Assembly: GCA_013407085.1 (NCBI GenBank)
Contig: JACCGJ010000655.1
Span: 1 to 64,000, forward strand
Direction of reading: 5' to 3'
DNA: 64,000 bases
Source of the DNA: Atriophallophorus winterbourni
Lineage: Eukaryota > Platyhelminthes > Trematoda > Plagiorchiida > Microphallidae
Positions 22,001 to 30,900 of this stretch are shown piece by piece. The position numbers and the translations under genes are program-made. The notes below the pieces were generated by a model, which was given only the letters and a program-made list of their open reading frames with translations, was not told the origin of the DNA and made no database searches. Position 1 is the first letter of the stretch, and each line of letters begins with the position of its first letter.

Positions 22001-23788
22001 GAACTCCCAGATTCCGCTGGAATTCCAACGAGCACGGAATTGGACCCAGGCTCACCCCCACCCACCTTGGATGAGTTAAACGAAACAGACCCTCCTCACT
22101 CTCACCAGAGTCAACATGAAGATACAAATATCGAAAGTGGCCTCCGTCAATTACGAAGTTCGGAAGATCCCGCAACTGGATCTTGTGTTACTGGGGGTTC
22201 AAAAGTTGAATACACAATAAACTTGGTACAGACAGGCCCATGTGGACCGTACTATCCTATTTATCCTGAAGATTCACTCAACAAGGCAGCTGAGAATACC
22301 AGTGAAGAGCGAACACCTGTAGCAAACTGGTGGTCCCAACTGCAATCCAGTGGAACAGTATTTTATCCCACACTGCAGACAGATTTACAAAGAGGCACTC
22401 TTCAGCCTATTTCTACCCTAATCTGTTCCTGGATTCGCATCGATTCAAACGGAGTAACGGTTCAGAATACTGTCGACACTAGAGTGTTCCCATTGGAAAT
22501 AGAATCAACAAATCAGCTAGAGCAACTGTTATCACGATCCTATAATGACTTATCGGATGACGAGAAAAGCCTAGTGAATTTAATAAAAAACGTACTTGGT
22601 GTAGAAGCAATTCAAAATCAAACTGTATTAAAACAAAAACTGAAGGACTTACAAAGTAAAAACTTGAGCTCACTAAACCTGGAAGAGATTCAGCTTCTTA
22701 GCCTGTTGCAAAATTTATGTGACCCTGATAATTCAACTGTGAAACAAGGTGGGACGCCGATATTTCCGCATATCCCGCTTGGTTTATCGAACGCAGAAAA
22801 ATCAACTTACACTCGAGGCGGAAGCCAACACAGCTTCGGTGAAGATTTGGAAAAACTGGCTCGAGACAGAGTAACATACTTGCAATCTCTACCACCGGAT
22901 GTGTTAACAGACGCTCAGAGAATCGAATTGGATTATTTACTTGCCTTGCTTGCTCCGGAAAATCACAGTGAATTTGATAGAAGAAAATTGATTTCCGAGC
23001 GAATAACTTACCTGAAATCGAAAAACCAGCAGGAATTGACTGACGAAGAGCGCAGAGAATTAGCAAAGCATCTAAGCTTACCACCGGGTGTGCCAATGGA
23101 ACAATTACAGCAACTTGGCTGGCCGACTTCCAGGACAGAAGTTGTAGAAGAAAGAATAAATCAACTAACGAATAAATCTAATTTAACAGAATCAGAGCGA
23201 ATCGAACTCGAATACCTGTTATCATTAAAACCAAATAACCTTGAATCGACTCCACGTTGCGCGTCCCCCGATACACTGGAAGCAGTTTTCAGGTCGCTCA
23301 TGGCAAAGCCTTACTCGAATTTGTCGAATAAGGAAAAGAAATTGTTACTTAGTATCTTGCAACTGGATTCAGAAGATGCATTACGTAAACTTATGGAAGA
23401 AAACAAGCACATATTTCCTTTGGCGTCATACACTCATTTAACTTTGGAACAACAAAAAGCTTTTCAACAACTTTTGAAAACAGGGCACTCGTATAACCAT
23501 GACGATAGCCAGATTTGTCATGTTGACTATAGCAAATATCCACCGTTTATCCCTACGTTGAGGCAACTTCCGTTCTTCCCGGAGTCATCGGAAATGACAC
23601 CTGTAATATACTTTTGGCCATGGCCTTCTAATTCACAAAGCGAGCCAACACAAAACAAAAATGTCTCAATTTCACAATCGCAAACTCCCACACTAGTAAA
23701 TGAAAATTCTCAAGTTGAAACACGAGAGTCCCAAAGTCCGTCAGAGAATTTGGCGAGAGATATTTTGGAAAAAGATTCTGAAATGTGA
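19088..23788 (+). CDS. Giant single-exon frame, unknown mostly disordered protein with C-terminal helical repeats
   Basis: I do not recognise this protein. The frame is open from the acceptor at 19087 to TGA at 23786-23788 (1,567 codons incl. stop); the first in-frame ATG is at 19151, so translation starts there or in an upstream exon. The N-terminal third is basic and Ser-rich (RVRSLSRSRHQSS). Residues ~460-1050 are an E/Q/N/D/K/T-rich, low-complexity, presumably disordered stretch. A Pro/Tyr/Trp patch follows (GPCGPYYPIYPED; VANWWSQL). From ~1140 to ~1450 a degenerate unit of pattern L-x-x-K/S-...-LTxxERxELxYLLSL repeats about seven times, predicted helical. Near the C terminus lies YFWPWP. 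No signal peptide or membrane segment is seen. The absence of stops over 4.7 kb and no transposon homology argue for a real host gene; function unknown. Confidence 0.8.
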   Translation, partial: YFNLVPNTSTNNHPKIVPEFVMKKYPSQAKVETEFSMPLNKLLHIQRNTNNYNESKAKTLKTIDNNLVPFIYSAGRRHRNWLQKLLPLGGCYLRNKEEEEAIHVTNKINSGDSAAGVVQKYATYFEQPIGENSFSIKDSCTSVDQSIPKGIIKWIKSSTARVRSLSRSRHQSSAKANNIFNGSETHNPVNQTLPSNCGEDLVMPVVIVDKPADISVDANKTEPELRSISSTHEGIPDCFHKASLADNQFPCSQPSSISVNTNQQVLSKITEFDHLNPYGYSQSAIEANVNEKERKKILPKKRTCATHKRTTMQSVSSSTLGADSSSDFPRIPADNVKRESAFQLGRGRCADKYNLYYNPKAGAANDKRRLAGDKLKVINSHRTTAASGPNKISSYEFLQTSGRKKHKELLSCVPKDRCVDFKGKVSSSSRLINSSVSDNEEDKQELRFVGGVLANKVSGAEFRQQTDQNLQSKQTDDENERSILEKQQTEQDNMPRQKFLNENIEQDETKYLMTENMENAERKAEIGQLTDSTYYTENVKQTIGTQNDNDARKTVLQGTIRLTDNGGKDEENPDIQQTQLNQQTSITTQNELEQPEDLTMESQLANSKNGIEQNDLNEELSRKRTETDQQNRIAGVNEPHSEMENTDGSIKNEDVLLNTSLVSELKDMQKSMEVKSDGSELMKDNSKDHKQTDGAPQLEQSGQKEDGTDMLKGPEHSSIKMTNPIDNQLSKQTEDSNLIELQDQNVLGHTEDPAEQQNGLQRRSPTSEIRDGADYVKDELGGLQDKMMLSSENKEETKGNFDYHRDAATNEETKGNVELKHDTEGEMSTNHESTNIQAGEKFTGYVAPAETIKMSTDLHLTANSEIENTVLGDMSSVDAIDAKAAAGIQETFGQDITSSQDTNIKQAHSSLGLTERKTSAGADQFGLDSPISDKKVTNNEYDNLLTLNDRTAMEHSKETERHMMVTGHQVAELPDSAGIPTSTELDPGSPPPTLDELNETDPPHSHQSQHEDTNIESGLRQLRSSEDPATGSCVTGGSKVEYTINLVQTGPCGPYYPIYPEDSLNKAAENTSEERTPVANWWSQLQSSGTVFYPTLQTDLQRGTLQPISTLICSWIRIDSNGVTVQNTVDTRVFPLEIESTNQLEQLLSRSYNDLSDDEKSLVNLIKNVLGVEAIQNQTVLKQKLKDLQSKNLSSLNLEEIQLLSLLQNLCDPDNSTVKQGGTPIFPHIPLGLSNAEKSTYTRGGSQHSFGEDLEKLARDRVTYLQSLPPDVLTDAQRIELDYLLALLAPENHSEFDRRKLISERITYLKSKNQQELTDEERRELAKHLSLPPGVPMEQLQQLGWPTSRTEVVEERINQLTNKSNLTESERIELEYLLSLKPNNLESTPRCASPDTLEAVFRSLMAKPYSNLSNKEKKLLLSILQLDSEDALRKLMEENKHIFPLASYTHLTLEQQKAFQQLLKTGHSYNHDDSQICHVDYSKYPPFIPTLRQLPFFPESSEMTPVIYFWPWPSNSQSEPTQNKNVSISQSQTPTLVNENSQVETRESQSPSENLARDILEKDSEM

Positions 23789-24275
23789 AAACGTGAGCCA
23801 TAATCCATCACTCCACTACATTCAGAAACGTACATTTTTATATTCTACACTCTAACACAATGCACCATCTGTTTGCAGTTTGCGAGATTGGAAATCTGGA
23901 ATCTGGATTATTCATTAGTCTGCAAACTCTTTTGTCTTTTGGTTACCTATTCAGTTGAATCAATTCAAGAGGCTTCGTTACTCTAAAACAGCTACAATTG
24001 TTAATTTCGATTGAAGTATCCAGATTAATACATTGTTTGCATTCCTTTAAACTTCCGTTTTACGAGCACGTTTTTTACGTTAGTGTAGCTGAATGATTGA
24101 TTGCATTTTTATTATGTTTCGTTGGTCTATTATTTAAACCAGATAAGGCGCAAAAAAGGTTGGTTGGTTTCAGATTAAGTCCACGAGTACATGCATATAT
24201 CTTCATATCCAGCAATTTGGTTTCATGGCTTATAGTACCAGAGCTCTCTGCACACACACAGAGACATCAATTATT

Positions 24276-24281
24276 AATAAA
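24276..24281 (+). terminator. Candidate poly(A) signal AATAAA
   Basis: First clear AATAAA after the TGA at 23788, about 490 bp downstream. Only relevant if the first giant frame ends its own transcript. Confidence 0.35.
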
Positions 24282-24384
24282 AGGAACTGATGAAGCAAAG
24301 ATTATTCATGCTTTTCGAAGTAGATTACCGGTGGTCACATAGAAATCGAGATGACATGATAGATTAAAGCGGACCTCCAGTTTC

Positions 24385-24510
24385 ACCTTGTGCAAACGGT
24401 TCCTGTGAATATATGGTGGTGCTCACTTACACACCACAGTCGGTTTCTAGCTGTTTGCAGTCATCTAGTGGAGACAGTTAGATCAGTTTCAGTGAGCATT
24501 GCGTATATTG
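24385..24510 (+). repeat. Partial 243-bp repeat copy
   Basis: Contains CTGTTTGCAGTCATCTAGTGGAGACAG and CAGTTTCAGTGAGC, a diverged match to the CAGGTGGAGACAG..TTCAGTGAGC part of the 243-bp unit. The rest of 23,789-24,912 shows no feature beyond small open frames. Confidence 0.6.
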
Positions 24511-24912
24511 CACAAGTTTAACACACGTTCTAAGATCATCACTGCACCCAGGTTGGCATCAAAAGTAGCGAGATTGTTTTACCTTGTTGAACTTTGCGCG
24601 CTCCATTCAATTTGATTACTTCCCTTTGGGTGAATAGAATAAATGGCGCTAAAACAGTGTTTACAATGGTGAAGTAAACAAAGAGGGCAGTTTTGTGAAC
24701 AGGTTATTTTAAATTATCCGTTGAAATAACTCCACGGATTTGCATCATAGGTCTCTTGTTTTAGGTTCAATGTCAAGCTAAGATGCACAATTAGATTAAT
24801 CTATTCCCAAGGTCGTATAAAGTATTCGGATTGCTCCTATTTTAAATGCGGTTGATGCCATTGCATGCTTGATCGTAAACTAATTTCGATATTTATTCCT
24901 TCTTGTGTATGA

Positions 24913-24929
24913 TTATCTTTTCGTTTTAG
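24913..24929 (+). other. Splice-acceptor-like site for the second giant exon
   Basis: ATCTTTTCGTTTTAG followed by TTGATATTTTC. The TAG at 24927-24929 is itself the in-frame stop that bounds the open frame, and the next in-frame ATG is more than 130 codons downstream. The simplest reading is that coding enters here by splicing in phase 0. Confidence 0.75.
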
Positions 24930-27900
24930 TTGATATTTTCACGGAATAAACTACGTTTCAATCAAACCGCTTCAAACCATGACAATGAACTGTTAAACTC
25001 AAATTCGAAAAGATGGAATAAGAACGCAAGCAATAAAAGCTCTATAGATGCGGAAGCGTCTGCCGACATTTTTCCGAACAAAGCTCACTCTGAACAATTA
25101 AAAGAGAACCACGTGTTACATGACAAACAAGATCTGATTCGTAAAAGCCTTCAGAAATCATTTGATTTTTGTGATATTGATAAGACATGCCCAGAGCTAG
25201 CGGAGGCTCTGAGAAACCAGAAATGGAATGGAAAAGCTAAAAAGAGACCACATTCGGCGCCACTTACACTCACTCATAAATCCACTCATTTCCTTCCTCT
25301 TGGTTTGGGACACGTTCCACTTGGATGTGGAGTTTTTACGAAAATGGCCGAGCATTCATCCAATGACAGCGACTTCCAACCTCGCTTTGCAAGAACCACC
25401 ATTGCTTTCACGCAAATGATAAAATCCCGCAGAAAAGAGCATAAAATTAAAATGAAAGAATTAGGCATCTCGAAACGACGAACGTCCTTGTGCAAAACAA
25501 AATCCACAATGTGCGTACAAATGACAAAAAATCTGCACAAGGTGACAAGAAGCCTTTCGTCCGAACGAATACGTCTCCCTCAACAAAAAGTTGGGTTCGC
25601 TTGGCCTTCGGTAATTTCTAGTTCGAGCACTGCACATGAGAGGCCCATAAATACAAGAACAGTTCGATTTGCTAGTCGTTCTGAATCACCTGTTCGGAGT
25701 CAATCACAACTAGACTTCCATCTGACTGGAACTCGGATTCAACAGCGTCTCAAAAGTTGTCTGCGTCAACCCGGTAAATTTGATCGGCTCTCCATGAATG
25801 ATCTGGAAAATGAGGCCGACAAATCGTCTACCGATTCCACTTCAGACCCTATCCCAAAGTCCCCAACTCCACGGCTTTTTTATACCGGAGAAAATAAAAT
25901 AAATTTTACCAAAAAATCGATAACGTTAGCGTGTCAGTCGAGGGGAATGGAACACAGTGAAAAGCAAGAAGCAACGCATAATAAAGCTCTTTCAAAATCA
26001 AGTGTTGGCTGTATAACTGATTTAAACAGCAAGGAAGAAAGAGTCCCGAAGCCGTTCATGTCTGAAAAGGAATGCACTGAAGAAGAGGCGTTGAAACTTG
26101 AGCAAGCAAATCTAAGTGATAAACCATTAGGCAACTCTGTTCAAAAAGTTTCCAACGCCACACAGACAAAAAATGCAGAGCAGCATGATTATTCTAACAT
26201 TCATCAAGCTCAATACAATTCACCTTACACTTTGTATCTGCTGCCACGCACTAAGTGGAATTCACTTGTGCGAGAAGAAGAAACGAACGGTGTACTTCTA
26301 ATCAGTCCCACCGGTGCATCAGGGCTTCACGGCGATGACACCGACATAGCATCATTGCAAGCACCTCCTGAGTTGGGCGGTGCAAATTTTATGGAACCAC
26401 CCAATGATGGAGATGTTCAGCGATTACTTGTACAAGCATTGAAGACGAAGGCGAACTTTCCTCAAACGAAAGTACCCGTGGTTCAGCCAGTTCCATGTTT
26501 TCAAGCCCTCAATGATTGCCGAAATGATTTGTTGTTATCAGTGATACGCTACCTCATCGAACACTGTCGACAAGAACCTACGACCAACGCAAGCGATCGC
26601 CGCAATGATCTAGTCGAACAAATAGCTAATGAATTGAGCAAGCGACGAATAGCGTCCCGACATACAAACTCAACGCAGGATGCTAAGAAATCTTCACAGG
26701 GAACAAACGAGGAATCGACCGGAAGTAACGAAGCTGATGAATCGGACTGCGCTAGTTCCTCAGATGATACGGTTATCAAAAAAGTTGGAAAACTAAAAGA
26801 ACTTGATAGAGATTTTCGTGCCTGCGTCTGCAATCCAGAGGCTTCCCCAACGCTTGATGGTGGGTTGACATTGCCTATCGATAATATTCGTCCTCGGTTA
26901 GAAACACCTTCCGTTTTGAGCGATGGCCTCCCGCAGACAAGTTCAGCCACAATATCGCTGCCTAAATCTACACTTGGAGGAAAAATCTCGGCAGCAAACG
27001 ACCAGAAAATTGATGGTGGTATTTTAGCAGGTGCGAAGGTAACTCCCTGCCCACATTTGCTCTACAGAAATATCCACATCAGGGATTACAATCATTCAGA
27101 AGATAGTATAACTGACGGGTCGTCACATGGAATTCAGAAATATACAACGCAGATCCAAGCTGAAGATATCAGACAGCCTACCTGTAGCGGACTAGATTGT
27201 GTTGAAGAACGCTTGGATGGAACACCAACAATGGCAAATTGCACAACCCTCGGCTGTACAACACACGGTACCGGTTTACGACAGTTATGCATGTGCGCCG
27301 TTTCTAATCCCTTGTTAGAAAACCAGCCTACTGAATCTGATTATACCAGAAGAGGTCGTGCTGAAATTGGCAGAAAATCTTCCGAAAACGAAATCAAAGA
27401 TAAAATGATCCGTGGCATCTTAGGTTGTTGGCATTCGACCGATCCGCAGACTTTATCGGAAGACGCTCATCAAGTATTTTTGAACACTCTACGATTGCTA
27501 ATAAAACAAGTTGATGATCAGTTCACACTGACGGAAGTTTTAAGTGTTTTAAGAAAAGCATTTGGTACCGAACTAGATGAATGCCTGAAACATCCGGATG
27601 CGTTGAATCAGAAAGAAAAACAACTGTATCGCTATTTGACATACCCGTTTAGTGAGTTCAACGGAAAGAAAGAAAACACAAGTCAGCCTTCTGTCAGCAG
27701 ACTAACAAAAAAACGTTGGTCGGAATTGGTAGCATTATACACAATCTTTTTGTTAGCCCACAGGCTGGCAAACAATCCAAAACATTTGAATAAACTGAGA
27801 AACGACAATCCCGTCTTAGGGTACCTAGTGCAAGATGTTGACGAAACTGCACTTTTTGTAGTTCCAAACTATACGTCCAACCAAATTGAAAACATTGAAG

Positions 27901-30900
27901 ATCCCACTAACCTTTATGAACATGTACGACAACTTTTATATGGAGCAACACAGACGGGTCTTGCACCAAGTCAGACATTGGAAGAGGTTTCTTCCATTCT
28001 AAATGAGCCCAAAGCCGCGTCGAAGGAAAGACCACAAAGTCCCTTTCCTTTTTCCTATACACTATCAGACGAATCGAGAGATCTCACGAGATATGTTCCA
28101 TCAGAGGCGTGGAATACGACGACCACAGAAGATGATCTCACAAAATTGGCTGACAAATATCAAATCATTTTGGAACGCATACGCCGTCCAACACTGGCCT
28201 CCGTTTTACGATCGTCAGAATTTCGGCCATCGCTAATCATTCGACAACTCGAGGCTCAGAACCTATTGAGTTTCAGACCAGAACTCACCTCGAAACAGGA
28301 ACAAGAATCACAAGATTCTGTCGTTCAAAAATACAGTATCATAAAACGAAGAAGCAAGCAACAAAATTCTGTTGCATCGGCTGATTCAAAAAAACCGGTC
28401 AGTTCTCAAGCTGACAGTTTGCCGAAATCACCGTTACTCACTTCCAAAGAAAGTTCTGAGAACCCACCAAAAGCGCCCCCAAAAGAATCTCCTCAAAAAG
28501 CTCAGAAACGTTCCACGAGTAAGGGAAGGCATAAACGCACGAAGAAAACACCAAAACACAGTAATCAATCAAATCATACTTCACTTGTTCATCGTGAGGT
28601 TTCAACAGCGCCGCCATATCAAAATTATGAGGAAAGTCAATATACTAGTAGTTCGTGCTACGATTCTGCGCTCTGGGATAACCTACTATTTCAAACCGTA
28701 TTAAACAAACTCAAGCGTTTAGAGTTGCGCCAAATGTTGTGGGCATGTTGTGAGAACATGGTTAATGAGGTTGATTCCATGCGGGGTGAATCGATAAAAA
28801 ATATTTCAAAAATTTGTAACGCAACGAAGCGTCAAAAATCTGATTCGAAAAAAGATGGAATGGCCTATTTACAGTTAGATCGAAATTGTTCAAATCACGA
28901 GTCTCTCGATAGAAGACTATCGGAAGATGATAACTCTAGTAAGTCACGATTACTTTGTATCCTAATGCGTCTTACATCTAGCGAAGTGGAAGCTCCTGCA
29001 ACCGCTTCTATAACCGATGAAAAGGAAGTGCTTCGAAAAATTTTATCAGATGTCAGCCGGAAAAGCAGCGATCAAAGCAGGAGGTCGGCAAAATCCCTTA
29101 GCGATCTCCTATCCAGCAGTCAACAGCTCGGTACGTTAGAAGATATTCAATGGTTTTCGTTTGAGGGAAATGTGTCGGAATCACCCGAACAAATAAAATC
29201 AAGGGCTACATACAACCAAGAAGAAATGTTACCTGGTGGAAAGGATGAAGAACAAATAACGTGTCAAACACAGTTTGAATTGATGGATGAAATTGTGTCT
29301 GGTGTACAACGGAATTCTGAACCTCCCGGTGGTTCATTCGACGAACGTGCGTGCAAGCATAATGAACTTGTTAATATCCACGCTCCAGTGGCCACCGAGA
29401 CAGAACCAAGATCAACCTCACCACAAGCGCAACTGAAATCTGATCACATAGAAAAAATCGCCCAAAATTTAACAGAGATTAGTGACGAAACATTCTTAAA
29501 AGACATTCGGAGTGGTAAAATACGTTGTCAAAACTGTGGAGCAAAAATATGCCAAGAAAAGAGCGCGGGTTCGTCTCTGGGGAAAACCTTGTTTTCGGGT
29601 TCTAGTTCACTGAAGCACACCTTACCCAGACAATTTATACATGTGCCAAAGTTAGATAGTAAAACAAACGTAGAACGGCGTAAAGAGGAACCGATTCAGC
29701 AGTTTCTGTCGTATCTCGAACATTTAGGAGGACAAAACATTAAGGCACCTGAACACTTTAAAGTTTCTAACGAGGAAAGATTGGTATCTGGTGTCGAATC
29801 GAAGCCATATTCCATATTCAGCCCCTCAATACTAAACAATGCAAAGGAACGCGGGGCACTGAAAGAGGGTTCGAAGTATCTGAAGTCATATGATGACAAT
29901 GACGCTACTTTAGATCAACGCAGTATATCGGTTCCCGAAGGCATTTCAGAAAACAAAGAAAACGAGGCCACAAAAGGAATGAACGGAAGAGCATTAGGCT
30001 CAGCTGAAGTCGTTCCCATTTCGGAACAGCGAGATCATAAATTATTGGACAAATTCCATGTTGATCAGTTGAACATAGCCGAGGGTCCGTTGACGGAAAA
30101 ACCAACAACAAGAATAAAAATCGAGGAATCTTCCCTATCATTGCCCATCAGAACGTCGAAGGAACAACTTTTGGATCCCGCCCAGCCAAACAAAGTAATT
30201 GACGATGAATTGACATCTTCACGATCAGCTCTGTTTAACAGCGAACGCAATGGTCGTGGCCTAAAAGGTTCGCAGAGAAACACCAGGCAGGTAAACGGAC
30301 TGAGTTCATCCACAAGATCTTCAGACGGTTTAAGCAGTACTCGATCAGGAGTGTCCTCTGCAAATTCACGTCCGCCCCGAAGAAGATGGCCATCGTCCCG
30401 GCCATCGAGACCTACTAGTTCGTCTGATATAAATGATAGTAAAGAGGTTGCGAAAGAAAACGTGAAGGAATTGGAAAGTGAAGCTGATGTACTATTTACC
30501 CGATCTCTGATGTACCAGGTTATCGAGAAAGAGTACAATGAAACCGCGCCGCAATGTGCATGTGATCCATCTGAACCACATATTTGTGACGCGCTGCGCA
30601 CGACAGTTGGCCCAGATAGTGTTGATAAATTTGAGGGGAAAACAGATGATGCAACGTTAGAACGCTCTATGTCACAAACGAAAGCGGGTGAAATGCCAGC
30701 AGACTTCTTTGTTTATTTCCAAGCAGGGCACGATAGTCATTTATCACATGAAAGCCTTTTAAGGAAGTCAAGTGTTCTTGATGGTGACCAACATACGGTA
30801 GATATGGTGCTTCCTGGAGCTTCCACAACTGCGCCCGATGCACTAAACCAGCAAGGTTCAGATCATTACATTAAATACAGTTTTCGATATTCAGAAGAGA

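Noticed and set aside
19728..23096. Minus-strand frames of 60-130 codons inside the first giant exon
   Set aside because: Antisense shadows of a long coding exon, hydrophobic composition typical of reverse-translated acidic/Gln-rich sequence.
24097..24342. 81-codon frame with a hydrophobic start between the giant exons
   Set aside because: Starts at a non-ATG codon, no splice signals or homology; considered as a signal-peptide exon but unsupported.
30065..30601. 178-codon minus-strand frame in the second giant exon
   Set aside because: Antisense shadow of the Ser/Arg-rich plus-strand coding.
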